From Pseudomonadota bacterium (lineage in GTDB: Bacteria; Myxococcota_A; Polyangia; Polyangiales; Polyangiaceae), in assembly GCA_023423895.1 (NCBI GenBank), contig JAFAER010000053.1, positions 1 through 64,000 of the forward strand: a stretch of 64,000 bases of DNA, read 5' to 3'. The notes below the pieces were generated by a model, which did not search any database, was not told the origin of the DNA, and saw nothing but the letters and a program-made list of their open reading frames with translations. Both the position numbers and the translations under genes were made by a program. The number at the start of each line of letters is the position of its first letter. Positions within the stretch are counted from its first letter, which is position 1. This document shows, piece by piece, positions 45,986 to 55,080 of this stretch.

Positions 45986-47167
45986 GTGCAACGTCCTTCC
46001 ACCGTCTGGTCCAGGCGCCTTCGCGCGAGCGTCGTCGTGCTCGGCGTCGCGCTGGGCGTCTTCGCATGCGCGCGCGATACGGTGACGCTGGGGACCGGAG
46101 TGAACGAGGAGGTCTTCGCGCCGATCGACGCGGGCGACGGAGCGACCGACGCCGGTCCGGGGCTCTGCGTCGCGACGGCGTGCCCGTTCCCGTGGGCGAC
46201 CTGCCCCGCGCTCGACGGAACGCTGCCCGTTTTTGCCTGCGGGACGGACCTGAACAACGACATCGATCATTGCGGCGCGTGCGACGTCGCGTGCAAGAAC
46301 CCGTCTCCGGCGTACCACGTCCACATGGCGTGCTCGGCGGGGCAGTGCCAGGCATTCTGCAACGAGGACCACGCCGACTGCAACGGCGTCCCCGACGACG
46401 GCTGCGAGTCGAGCTTGCTCGACGATTCGAAGAACTGCGGTAGCTGCGGGCTCCAGTGCCCTGCCGGCGTCGCTTGCACCCACGGCAAGTGTGGTTGCCC
46501 TTCGGGGATGACCGAGTGCAACGGTCGCTGCGTCGATCTGAGCTCGGACGACAACAACTGCGGCGCGTGCGAGACGTCGTGCATGGAGAACCAGCCGGAC
46601 GATGCGGGGACGGTGCCTCCGCACATGTTCTTCGGCTGCATCGGCGGTCAGTGCAAGGACCTCCGTTGCAAGCAGGACGTGATGGAGTACTGGTCCGACT
46701 GCAACCACGACATCGAGGCCGACGGCTGCGAGGTGGACCTCCGGAGCGACGTCGAAAACTGCGGCCAGTGTGGCAACGCGTGTGATCCCGGCCAGCAGTG
46801 CTTCGCGCAGGACAGCATCGTCGGCTGCCAGTGCAAGCAAGGGCAGACGCTGTGCCCTGCGCGCGGGAACGTCCCGCAGAGCTGCATCGACATCGAGAAC
46901 GATCCTCGCAACTGCGGCGCTTGCGGCTACGCCTGCCCGTTCGTTCCGAATGCGAAGGCGGTCTGCGACCGAGGACGCTGCGGGTACGAGTGTCTGCCCG
47001 GCACCGCCGACTGCAACGGGCGTGACGACGACGGATGCGAGGTCGATCTCAACAAGGATCCTCGCAACTGCGGCGGGTGCGGCGCGGCGTGTGACGTCGC
47101 CGTCGGGCAGCCGTGTGTCGGTGGTCGATGCCTGATGGGCGAGTGCGGTGGAGGCACGGCTCGATGA
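45986..47167 (+). CDS. Stig1-like Cys-rich lipoprotein (module B)
   Basis: The GTG at 45986 follows AGGAG with 5-nt spacing (a GTG at 45983 is equally possible), giving 393 residues with a lipobox ending LGVFAC. The N-terminal CATACPFPWATCPALDG segment aligns with CPPGHTTCPNSQFLCDVD of module A. NCG-type units follow: KNCGSCGLQCPAGVAC, NNCGACETSC, ENCGQCGNACDPGQQC, RNCGACGYACPF, RNCGGCGAACDV, alternating with ADCNGVPDDGCE and similar. The structure is expected to be a disulfide-rich string of small domains outside the cell. It overlaps the next gene by ATGA and opens the plus-strand run of module B. Confidence 0.87.
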   Translation: MQRPSTVWSRRLRASVVVLGVALGVFACARDTVTLGTGVNEEVFAPIDAGDGATDAGPGLCVATACPFPWATCPALDGTLPVFACGTDLNNDIDHCGACDVACKNPSPAYHVHMACSAGQCQAFCNEDHADCNGVPDDGCESSLLDDSKNCGSCGLQCPAGVACTHGKCGCPSGMTECNGRCVDLSSDDNNCGACETSCMENQPDDAGTVPPHMFFGCIGGQCKDLRCKQDVMEYWSDCNHDIEADGCEVDLRSDVENCGQCGNACDPGQQCFAQDSIVGCQCKQGQTLCPARGNVPQSCIDIENDPRNCGACGYACPFVPNAKAVCDRGRCGYECLPGTADCNGRDDDGCEVDLNKDPRNCGGCGAACDVAVGQPCVGGRCLMGECGGGTAR

Positions 47168-48348
47168 CGCGTCGCTCGTGGCTCGTCGCAAGCCTGCTCG
47201 CGTCGGCATCGGCTGCGTTCGTGGCGTGCGCCGCCGCGGAGGAGGACGCGGCGAAAGACGGCCGTGACACCGTCGCGGTCCCGGACGGCGGAGAGACGGC
47301 GAGCGACGGAGGCACCGCGGACGGCTGTACGGATGCCGATGTTTGCGCACCGGTGTTCGACTGCACGCAGGTCGACTTCTGCCCGACGGAGTTCCCGGTC
47401 TCGCGCCTCGTTGCGCTGAACGCGATCTGGGGGAGCGGACCGAACGACGTCTGGGCCGTCGGCACGCGCGGCACGGTCCTCCACGGTGACGGCTCCAAGT
47501 TCACGCCAGTCTCCGTCGATGCCGGCACGGCGACGGACATCTACGTGGCGGTCTGGGGAACGAGCAGTACGGACGTGTGGATCCTCGGTCCGTCCTTCCC
47601 GCTGCATGCGAGCGGCCATGGCAGTGCGTTCGAGCCACGCCAGGGCTCGTCGTGGGACGGCTCGAAGACCGCCACCGGTCGCCTCTGGGCGGGCACGAGC
47701 GCAGGGCCGACCGCGCCGGACACGGTCTGGCTCGCAGGCGAGAGCTCCACTCGGTTCGGCACGGCGAGCAGCTTCTGGGCCCTCGGCAGCGACGCGAACG
47801 ACGCGCCCGTCTGGCTGCCGGATTCATGCACCGGCGCCAAGCCATGTTTGCCTGCCGTGCGTGCGCTCTGGGCTGCAGACGCGTCCACGGCGTGGGCCGT
47901 CGGTCACGACGGGCGAGCATTCGTCTGGGAGACGTCGAGCGAAGCGGACGCCGGAACCCCGCGCTGGATCGCGCAGAACTCGAACACGCGCGACGACCTC
48001 GAGGCCGTGTGGGGAAGCGGACCGGACGACGTCTGGGCCGTCGGACGTCGCGGCACGATCCGTCACACGGCGCGCGGCTCCTCCGTGTGGACGGTGATCA
48101 CGTCTCCGACGACGAACGATCTGCACGCCGTCTGGGGCAGCGGCCCGAACGACGTCTGGGCGGCCGGCGACATCGGCACCATCCTCCACTACGACGGCAC
48201 GAGCTGGAGTCTTGCGACCCTCGCACTCCCGAACGGAGACACGCCGACGAACCTCTTCGGCATCTGGGGGAGCAGCCAAGAGGACGTCTGGATCGTGGGC
48301 GAAGGTCTCATCTTGCACCGCACGGCGACGAGCGGGAGGCAGCCATGA
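47164..48348 (+). CDS. Beta-propeller lipoprotein 1 (module B)
   Basis: The ATG at 47164 overlaps the previous stop and gives 394 residues with a signal ending AAFVAC. Blades carry the NDVWAVG..GT signature: IWGSGPNDVWAVGTRGTVLH, VWGTSSTDVWILG, VWGSGPDDVWAVGRRGTIRH, VWGSGPNDVWAAGDIGTILH and a closing IWGSSQEDVWIVGEG. The sequence LIL.R at the end (GLILHRTA) recurs in the module C protein (RLILHRGP). It is the counterpart of the genes at 22525 and 60937. The ligand is unknown. Confidence 0.87.
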   Translation: MTRRSWLVASLLASASAAFVACAAAEEDAAKDGRDTVAVPDGGETASDGGTADGCTDADVCAPVFDCTQVDFCPTEFPVSRLVALNAIWGSGPNDVWAVGTRGTVLHGDGSKFTPVSVDAGTATDIYVAVWGTSSTDVWILGPSFPLHASGHGSAFEPRQGSSWDGSKTATGRLWAGTSAGPTAPDTVWLAGESSTRFGTASSFWALGSDANDAPVWLPDSCTGAKPCLPAVRALWAADASTAWAVGHDGRAFVWETSSEADAGTPRWIAQNSNTRDDLEAVWGSGPDDVWAVGRRGTIRHTARGSSVWTVITSPTTNDLHAVWGSGPNDVWAAGDIGTILHYDGTSWSLATLALPNGDTPTNLFGIWGSSQEDVWIVGEGLILHRTATSGRQP

Positions 48349-49613
48349 AGGTCTTCCTTCGGATGACCGTCGCGGCCCTCGTGCTCGCCTTCGGCGGGCG
48401 GAGCGCGCTCGGCTGCGCAGACGGTGTCGTCGCGCCGCCGTCATCGGCGGGCCCGACGCCCGATGCGAGCGACGGAGTGAATGGCGATCTCGACGGCGGT
48501 CCGCATGACGGCGCGGGATCGGCGCCTCCGGCCTGCAGCGCCGACGGCTGGTGTTACACGAGGCTGCCGAGCCCGACGTCGTTCGACGCGGGTGGCATCG
48601 TCCCCGATCCGAGCGGCGTCCGTTTCGCGCTCTCGTCCGTATGGGGCTCGGCCGACCGCAGCGCTTGGGCGGTGAGCCGTGCGGGCCATGTCCTGCGATG
48701 GGACGGCACGGAGTGGAAGGTGGTCCTCGTCGCGGGCGCTGCGCTCCGGAGCGTGTGGGGCGCGAGCGCCACGGACATCTGGGTCGCCGGCGACTCGGGC
48801 ACCTTGCTCCACGGCACCGGCAGCGACGGGAACCTCACGTTCGTGCCGGTCTCGATCGGGAGCACGCTGACGATCGAACGTGTGTGGGGCACGTCGCCGA
48901 CGGACATCTGGCTCGTCACCGACCGCGCGTATCACCTCACGGCCGAGACCGCGGGGACCGCGACGCCGTTCGTCGAGGTCCCGATCCCGAGCGACTACGG
49001 CGACGCCGCCGCGTTCGTGCGCCCCACCACCGTGTGGGGCACGGCGGAAGAGACGTGGTTCGCGGGCACGGAGGGCTCGTTCTGCGCTCCACCGAGCTGC
49101 TCGAACGAGACGCGGCACTTTGCGGCGCGCCGGCGCGATTCGGGAAGCGGAGCCGCGATCTGGGACACCGTCCCGATGGCGATCCCGGACGCGACGAAGG
49201 TCGTCGGCGGCACCTCGACCAGTGCTGGAGTGCAGGTGCTCGCGATCGCGACCCGGCTTTACGACACCGCTTTCGCGGCACGCATCGCGGACGACGCGTC
49301 GAAGCTCGACGCCGTGCGCGGGACGGTCACGGTCGCCGGTTCTCATGTGTGGAGCTCCGAGGTGGCGCAGGCGTACGGGCAGCCCACGGGCATCTGGGGC
49401 CGCGACGCGAACGACGTCTTCCTGGTCGGCGAGTGGGGCGCCGTCCGCCGCTTCGACGGGAGCGGCTGGCAGATCGTTCGCGTGGCGCGCACCGCGGTCT
49501 CGCCGCTGGTGAATCATCTCCGCGCGATCGACGGCGTAGTCGATGCGACCGGCGAGCAGGATATGTGGATCGTCGGTGAGGACGTCGCGCTGCACCGGAG
49601 GGCGAAGCCATGA
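48345..49613 (+). CDS. Beta-propeller lipoprotein 2 (module B)
   Basis: The ATG at 48345 has GGGAGG seven bases before it and gives 422 residues with a signal ending in SALGC. The CSADGWCYTRLPSP segment corresponds to CSSAGWCITSFPD in module A and to VDWCDTALPIPDGG in module C. Blades include SVWGSADRSAWAVSRAGHVL, SVWGASATDIWVAGDSGTLL, RVWGTSPTDIWLV and the final DMWIVGEDVALHRR, which mirrors EVWVVGDNVALRR in module C. Overlaps on both sides are ATGA. Probably a surface propeller working with its neighbour. Confidence 0.85.
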   Translation: MKVFLRMTVAALVLAFGGRSALGCADGVVAPPSSAGPTPDASDGVNGDLDGGPHDGAGSAPPACSADGWCYTRLPSPTSFDAGGIVPDPSGVRFALSSVWGSADRSAWAVSRAGHVLRWDGTEWKVVLVAGAALRSVWGASATDIWVAGDSGTLLHGTGSDGNLTFVPVSIGSTLTIERVWGTSPTDIWLVTDRAYHLTAETAGTATPFVEVPIPSDYGDAAAFVRPTTVWGTAEETWFAGTEGSFCAPPSCSNETRHFAARRRDSGSGAAIWDTVPMAIPDATKVVGGTSTSAGVQVLAIATRLYDTAFAARIADDASKLDAVRGTVTVAGSHVWSSEVAQAYGQPTGIWGRDANDVFLVGEWGAVRRFDGSGWQIVRVARTAVSPLVNHLRAIDGVVDATGEQDMWIVGEDVALHRRAKP

Positions 49614-50845
49614 AGCGCCTGCTTCATCTGACGCTGTTCGCGGCGACTGCGTTCGCGACCGGCACGGTGGCCGGTTGTGGCGATGACGCCGAGCCGAAGG
49701 TCTCGAGCGATCCGCCCATCGACGGCGGCTCCACCCCGCCGGAAGACGGCGGCTCGCTGGACGCCGCGGATGGCGGCACGCGTCCTCCTTTCGATCCCGC
49801 GCCGCCCGCGATCACATGCGCCGTCACGCCGTGCATCACGCGCCTCGTGGCGGGTCCCACGCATTACTGCGCCATCGCGAGCGACGGTGTCGTGCGCTGC
49901 TGGGGCAACCCGAGCGCGCTCGGTGAGTTCGGCGGAACCAGCTCGTCCGGCGATCCCGGGGCGACACCCGTCGTGCTCGAAGGCATGACGGGCGTCGTCG
50001 ACATCGCGGCAGCCTCGCTACGTACGTGCGTCGCCTACGCCGACGGCAACGTGGATTGTTTCGGCCGCGACGTGCCGATGCCCACGCGCGTCCCTGGCGT
50101 CACCGGCGCAAAGAAGCTCGCGATCGGAAGCGAGCGGAGCTGCGCGGTCACCGGAGACGGTGGCCTCACGTGCTGGGGCGACAGCAAGGCGACGGGAGAG
50201 GGCACGGGCCCGGTTTCGCTCCCCGCCGGCAAAGCTGGCTCCGTCGCGATCAGCACACCCGTCGCGTTCGCGGTCGCGGACGACGGGGCGCTCTTTTCAT
50301 GGGGAGCGGACCCGCTGATGCTCGGCCGCGACACGCCGCTCGACGTCGACTGGAGCCCCGGCCGCGTGCAGGAGCTGCCGTCGGCTTTGCAGGTCGCGGC
50401 GTCGGATCGACATGTCTGCGCCGTGACGACGGAAGGACGGCTCTACTGCTGGGGACACGGCGACGACGGAGCGCTCGGCCTCGGGTCGATGCGATCCGTC
50501 TCGTTCCCGAAGGAGGTCTTCTTCCCTGGACCGGCGTATCCCGCGCAGGTCGCCGTCGCGGTGACGCACTCGTGTGTCCGCACGACCGACGGCCTCGTGA
50601 GCTGCTGGGCACGCAAGAACACGTCCGGCGAGCTCGGCTACGGCGATCTCACCGGCGTTTTCATCCCGACGAAGGTGACGCTCCCGAAGCTCACCGCCGC
50701 GGTGGCGACGGGCACAGGATCGACGTGCGCGCTCGCGACGGACGGCAGTGTCTGGTGCTGGGGCGACAACGCGTACGGGCAGCTGGGGCTCGGGCGTCGC
50801 GATGCCGACCGCCACGGGACTCCGACGATGGTGGTCTTTCGATGA
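49610..50845 (+). CDS. RCC1-repeat lipoprotein (module B)
   Basis: The protein has 411 residues with a lipobox ending TVAGC. After an Asp/Gly/Pro linker the RCC1 blades are YCAIASDGVVRCWGNPSALG, TCVAYADGNVDCFGRDVP, SCAVTGDGGLTCWGDSKATG, VCAVTTEGRLYCWGHGDDGA and CALATDGSVWCWGDNAYGQL. It is more divergent than the two module A copies are from each other. It sits between propeller 2 and the IgGFc-type gene, the same place as in module A, with ATGA overlaps at both ends. Confidence 0.88.
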   Translation: MKRLLHLTLFAATAFATGTVAGCGDDAEPKVSSDPPIDGGSTPPEDGGSLDAADGGTRPPFDPAPPAITCAVTPCITRLVAGPTHYCAIASDGVVRCWGNPSALGEFGGTSSSGDPGATPVVLEGMTGVVDIAAASLRTCVAYADGNVDCFGRDVPMPTRVPGVTGAKKLAIGSERSCAVTGDGGLTCWGDSKATGEGTGPVSLPAGKAGSVAISTPVAFAVADDGALFSWGADPLMLGRDTPLDVDWSPGRVQELPSALQVAASDRHVCAVTTEGRLYCWGHGDDGALGLGSMRSVSFPKEVFFPGPAYPAQVAVAVTHSCVRTTDGLVSCWARKNTSGELGYGDLTGVFIPTKVTLPKLTAAVATGTGSTCALATDGSVWCWGDNAYGQLGLGRRDADRHGTPTMVVFR

Positions 50846-52632
50846 AGTCCTCGTCCCGCAACCACGTGACGCAGCGTCTGGCCGGGTGGCTCGGTCTTGC
50901 GGGCGGAGCGCTGCTCGTCACCGCGGTCGCCTGCAGCTCGCCGTCGAGGAGCTTCGACGACACGCGGACCTTCGAGCCCGACAGCGGCAGCACGGAGGCC
51001 GCCGCGCCGACGTGTGGCGGCCGGCGATGCTCGCGTGACCTTCACAAGGTCGTCGACGACTGCACCGAGGCCGTCCTCGAAGAGTGTGCCCCCGATCGCG
51101 GTTGTGCTGCGGGTGCATGTGTCCCCGCGTGCGAGAGCGCCGCGGCATCGCAAGGATCGATCGGCTGCTCGTTCTACGCGGTGCCGCCCGATGTTCCGGA
51201 GCAGAGCGAGACCTCGTGCTGGGCGGCGTTCGTCGCGAACACGTGGACGACGCCGGTCACCGTGACGGCCGAGCTCGGCGGCGCTCCGCTCGACATCTCC
51301 AAGAGCATCTACCGCGCGAACGTGCAGGGCGAGAAGGTCCACTACGAGCGAATTGACGGAGCCTTGCCTCCAGGCGAGCTCGGGATCGTCTTCCTCGCGC
51401 AGGGCGATGCCGGCCCGAACAACGACAAGCATCTCGATTGTCCGAGCGACGTCGAGGTGGCGTGGCGCGGCACCGCGGTGAAGGAGCACCAATCGAGCGT
51501 CTACCCCGCGTTCCACCTCGCCACGGACATGCCGGTGTCGGCGTATTCGATCTTCCCGTACGGCGGGGCCAAGAGCTACGTGCCCGCGGCGACGCTCCTC
51601 TTGCCTACCTCGTCATGGACGAAGACGTACGTCCTGGTCGACGGGTGGAACGCAAACGCGGGCTCGCCCTTCATCCAGATCGTCGCGCAGGAGAACGACA
51701 CGGAGATCCGCCTTCGCCCGCAGGTCGACATTCGCGACGGCGTCGGCGTGAGCGGCGGCATCCGCGGCTCGGTCGCGCGCTGGACGCTCCAGCGTGGACA
51801 GGTGCTCGAGCTGATGCAGCCCGAGAGCCTTGCGGGCAGCCCGATCGAGGCGAGCCATCCGGTCGCCGTGTTCGGCGGCAACCAGTGTGCGTTCGTCGAC
51901 GACGACGACTTCGCCTGCGACTCGCTCCATCAGCAGATCGCGCCGGTGCAGCACTGGTCGTCGAGCTACTCGGGTGTGCCTTACCGGTCACGACGCAAGG
52001 GCCTCGAAGGCGCGACGCCCGCTCCCGAGAACGTGTTCTGGCGCATCGTGGCTGCCGCCGACGGGACCGAGCTCACGTACGACCCCGCGCCGCCGCCGGG
52101 CGCGCCCGCGACGATGAAGAGCGGAGAGGTCGCCAAGTTCTCTGCCGACGCGCCGTTCCGCGTGAGGAGCCAAGATCCGAGCCACCCGTTCCTCATCGCG
52201 GTCCACATGACCGGCGCCGAGCGCTACGGAACGCTCGGCGATCCGGACTTCGTCACGATCGTCCCGGACGATCAGTTCCTCGATCAATACGTGTTCTTCC
52301 TCGATCACACGTATTCGGACAGCAACCTCACCGTCGTCCGTCGCAAAGGGCCGAACGGCTTCCGTGACGTGACGCTCGACTGCCTCGGCCCTGTCACCGG
52401 ATGGCAGCCGCTCGGGACCGACGGCACCACCGAATACGCGTGGATCGAGATGACGCGTGGCCGCGCTCCGGTGACCACCCCCATCGGAAGCTGCAGCTAT
52501 GGCCGCCACGAAGCCCATAGCGACGGCGCATTCGCGCTCTACGCATGGGGAATCGACTCCTATGCAAGTTATGGCTTCCCCGCCGGTGCCGGTAGCCGTC
52601 CGACATCGCCGTATTCGATCGAAGTTCACTGA
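50842..52632 (+). CDS. IgGFc-binding-type lipoprotein (module B)
   Basis: The ATG at 50842 overlaps the previous stop and gives 596 residues with a lipobox ending VTAVAC. The Cys-rich segment CGGRRCSRDLHKVVDDC aligns with the one at 26469. The beta domain has SAYSIFPYGGAKSYVPAATL, HPVAVFGGNQCAFVDDDD and ACDSLHQQIAPVQHWSSSYS. A late region YAWGIDSYASYGFPAGAG matches WGWDIAASYGYTAGMA of module A. It belongs to the IgGFc-binding N-terminal family and is presumably surface exposed. It is the last member of the coupled run, 95 bp before a further lipoprotein gene. Confidence 0.87.
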   Translation: MKSSSRNHVTQRLAGWLGLAGGALLVTAVACSSPSRSFDDTRTFEPDSGSTEAAAPTCGGRRCSRDLHKVVDDCTEAVLEECAPDRGCAAGACVPACESAAASQGSIGCSFYAVPPDVPEQSETSCWAAFVANTWTTPVTVTAELGGAPLDISKSIYRANVQGEKVHYERIDGALPPGELGIVFLAQGDAGPNNDKHLDCPSDVEVAWRGTAVKEHQSSVYPAFHLATDMPVSAYSIFPYGGAKSYVPAATLLLPTSSWTKTYVLVDGWNANAGSPFIQIVAQENDTEIRLRPQVDIRDGVGVSGGIRGSVARWTLQRGQVLELMQPESLAGSPIEASHPVAVFGGNQCAFVDDDDFACDSLHQQIAPVQHWSSSYSGVPYRSRRKGLEGATPAPENVFWRIVAAADGTELTYDPAPPPGAPATMKSGEVAKFSADAPFRVRSQDPSHPFLIAVHMTGAERYGTLGDPDFVTIVPDDQFLDQYVFFLDHTYSDSNLTVVRRKGPNGFRDVTLDCLGPVTGWQPLGTDGTTEYAWIEMTRGRAPVTTPIGSCSYGRHEAHSDGAFALYAWGIDSYASYGFPAGAGSRPTSPYSIEVH

Positions 52633-52727
52633 CGCCATCGAGCCGTGCAGAGCGGTCGGCGTCCACAAGAGTCCGTTTGAAGTTGAGATGCTTCTCGCCT
52701 CCGTCGAGGCGAGCTCGAGGAGGAGTG

Positions 52728-53879
52728 ATGAAGAGAATTGCCACTATCGTGGTCCCCGGTCTCTTCGCCTTGACGGCGATCGTGACGGCTTGCTCCACCA
52801 GTAACGATCCGAACGTGGACCCGTCTACCGACGACGACGCCGGGGCGGGTACGAAGGACAGCGGCTCGCCGCAGACGGATCCCGGGACCGACGCCGGAGA
52901 TTCTGGGAAGAGCGATGCGAACGACGGGGGTGACGGGGGTGATGACGTCCCCGTTGGTCCGGCCGACGACATCATGAAGGCATGCGCGCGCATCGATGCG
53001 TGCTCGGCGTCGACCGCGGCCCGCATCGGAATGAACGGATGCTACAGGCTCCTGACGATTGCGCCCTTCGCGCACAGCCTAGACGGGAAGGAGCGCGCGC
53101 AGCTCGAGAATCTGCAGTGCAAGCTCGCGGCGACGTCGTGCGCCGAGGTGGAAGCCTGCGATCGCCCGCTCACGGACTTCAATGCGTTCTGCGCGCAAGC
53201 CGAGGGCTTCGATTACTGCTCCAAGAACATCCACTTCGTCTGCGAGGGCACCAAGGCGGTCGCCGCGGTCGACTGCTCCGCGATGGGAAAGATCTGCGGC
53301 GCTGACGAGTTCGGCTCCAGCGCGGCCTGCGGGCTCGCCCCGTGCGATCCGTTCGAGTTTCCTGCTCCCACGAGCTGCAACGGAAACGTGCTCACGCAGT
53401 GCCAGTACCCCGGCCTCACGCAGGAGATCGACTGCACGAAGGCGGCCGAATACGTCCCCGTGAAGGGCAAGGGAAACGTCACCGTCGCAGGGACGGTCTG
53501 CGGGCAGTTCGGTGAAGACTACGCCTGCATCGGAGAAGGCGCGGACTGCGGGCCGCCCTCGCAGAAGTGCGACGGAACCGTGCTCGAGACGTGCGCGCGA
53601 GGAAAGCTTGCGCGCCGCGACTGCGCGGCGGTGCTCCCGGAGGGACAGAGCTGCGTGGTCCTCGAGGACGTGCCCGACGGAATCCAGGGAGTCTACGGAT
53701 GTGGCCCGGTCAATCCGACGTGCAAGACGACGGACAACGAGTCGTGCAATCCCTCCACCGGCGTCATCGGCTTCTGCGGTCTGACGGGGCCGAAGAAGAT
53801 CGACTGCAAGGAGCTCGGCTACGCGGGCTGCAAGACGACGACGGTCGACGGCCGCGTGACCGCCGCGTGCTTCCAGTGA
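52728..53879 (+). CDS. Cys-rich lipoprotein of unknown function at the end of module B
   Basis: The ATG at 52728 follows GGAGGAGTG and gives 383 residues with a lipobox ending AIVTAC. An acidic Gly/Asp linker precedes a Cys-rich mature part with motifs different from the Stig1-like proteins: ACARIDACSASTAARIGMNG, CNGNVLTQCQYPGLTQEIDC, CDGTVLETCARGKLARRDCA and CNPSTGVIGFCGLTGPKKID. The repeated C.G.VL..C unit suggests small disulfide-knit beta domains. No family is recognised. Modules A and C have no equivalent in this window. The 95-bp gap upstream suggests its own or shared transcription. Confidence 0.72.
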   Translation: MKRIATIVVPGLFALTAIVTACSTSNDPNVDPSTDDDAGAGTKDSGSPQTDPGTDAGDSGKSDANDGGDGGDDVPVGPADDIMKACARIDACSASTAARIGMNGCYRLLTIAPFAHSLDGKERAQLENLQCKLAATSCAEVEACDRPLTDFNAFCAQAEGFDYCSKNIHFVCEGTKAVAAVDCSAMGKICGADEFGSSAACGLAPCDPFEFPAPTSCNGNVLTQCQYPGLTQEIDCTKAAEYVPVKGKGNVTVAGTVCGQFGEDYACIGEGADCGPPSQKCDGTVLETCARGKLARRDCAAVLPEGQSCVVLEDVPDGIQGVYGCGPVNPTCKTTDNESCNPSTGVIGFCGLTGPKKIDCKELGYAGCKTTTVDGRVTAACFQ

Positions 53880-53943
53880 TGGGGATGCGGTAGCCACCGC
53901 GTATCCAAGGCCACGCCGCTTGCAACGGAGCGGCGTGGCGCTC

Positions 53944-54214
53944 GTATGCCATGGGCAACTCGTGGGCGCGTACTTGCGCCGGGGCAAGTCGCACGGGTGT
54001 CCTCTCTCCGGGGCGTCCGTCGGGCGAACGACCGCGGGGCAAGTCGCGCGCGATGTCCTCTCTCCGGGGCGTCCGTCGGGCGAACGACCGCGGGGCACAG
54101 CGCGACGGGGCGCTGGTATCCCATGGGCAACTCGTGGGCGCGTACTTGCGCCGGGGCAAGTAGCACGCGGTCTCCTCTCTCCGCTTGGTTCGTCGGGCGA
54201 ACGACCTCGCGGCA
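53944..54214. repeat. Interspersed non-coding repeats (two X units of 41 bp, three Y units of 44 bp)
   Basis: X (from CCATGGGCAACTCGTGGGCG to GGGGCAAGT) is identical at 53949-53989 and 54121-54161, and the similarity starts a few bases earlier (GTATGCC and GTATCCC). Y (TGTCCTCTCTCC to CGCGGGGCA) is identical at 53998-54041 and 54054-54097; a diverged third copy is at 54171-54214. The order is X-Y-Y-X-Y with short similar spacers (CAAGTCGC..., CAAGTAGC...). X contains the hairpin GGCGC-GTACTT-GCGCC. No convincing gene uses this stretch. Confidence 0.85.
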
Positions 54215-54295
54215 CTTGCGGTCGCAGCCTTCGAGCTTGGCTCTCCAGAGCAGGAGTCGCGCCAGCGCGCGACCGGGCGTGGTAAGCGACCGTTC

Positions 54296-54616
54296 ATGAG
54301 CTCTCGCCTCGCCGTCGTCTCGTGTCTCCTCTGGCTCTCGGCTTGCGGTGGATCGACGCCGCCCGCACCCACTTCGCCAGCAGCGCCGCCTGAGAGCGCT
54401 GCTCCGCCGCCCGAGCCGAGGGCAGGGGAGGGAGGCTCGGCGCTCACGGCGGAGGAGTGCGAGAAGCAGGGCGGGCATGTCGTCGGCGACATCGGCGACG
54501 GCGCGACCCATCGTCCGGACTATCGCTGCCCGGGCAGCGGTCAGCCGCCGATCGGACACATCAGGGCCGAGACTGGCAAGCCGGTGGCCATCGAGGGCGC
54601 CGTCTGCTGCCGCTGA
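54296..54616 (+). CDS. Small predicted lipoprotein
   Basis: The ATG at 54296 gives 106 residues with a signal ending in LSAC (lipobox), then a Pro/Ala linker. A compact domain follows with EECEKQGGHVVGDIGDG near its start and AIEGAVCCR at the very end, with four Cys in the mature part after the lipid Cys. It resembles short Cys-containing lipoproteins common in myxobacteria that have no known function. The frame is open upstream to 54185, but that section lies in the repeat region. There is no partner gene in the same unit. Confidence 0.65.
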   Translation: MSSRLAVVSCLLWLSACGGSTPPAPTSPAAPPESAAPPPEPRAGEGGSALTAEECEKQGGHVVGDIGDGATHRPDYRCPGSGQPPIGHIRAETGKPVAIEGAVCCR

Positions 54617-55080
54617 GATCCGCTCGACGCGATGCGCAACACGTCGCCCGGCAGGGGCAGCTACATCCATGGCTGCCCGACCGGGCCCGACAGCGGTGGC
54701 TGGCGATGGTCATGGGTGACGTCGCGGCCAAGGGTATCAAGCACTCCGCGCTCATGAGCTGGCAGCGGCCGCTCCTGTCGCCGCGATGAATGAAGATGTT
54801 CCCATGGGTCTTCGCCTGTTGACTCAGCGAACGTCGATAGCGATGCCGACGGCGTCGTGCTGCGGTTGGTTCGTCAACGACCTGGTTCCAGACGCCTGCG
54901 AGTGAGCTATCCGAGCGGGGCGACGCCTCGCGAGCATCGGCGCCTACATCGGCCAAAGATCGACCTGATGTCTGGCATCTGCCGATAGCACGCGGTGCGA
55001 TTTCAGAAAAAAACATCTTTGGCAGGGCGACCGGAAAGGGCGATCCTGAATCGCACTATCTCCATTCGGAAGGGGGGAAC
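54617..55080. other. Non-coding gap with a possible gene relic
   Basis: This 464-bp gap holds no intact gene. Plus-strand codons around 54697-54786 would read WLAMVMGDVAAKGIKHSALM, recalling the SpoIIE/PP2C phosphatase motif, but without the rest of the domain or a start. The last 60 bp before 55081 are AT-richer (GAAAAAAACATC) and probably contain the promoter of the binding-protein gene. Confidence 0.4.

Noticed and set aside
53944..54214. CRISPR array
   Set aside because: Two different repeat types, short similar spacers and no cas genes; it does not fit.
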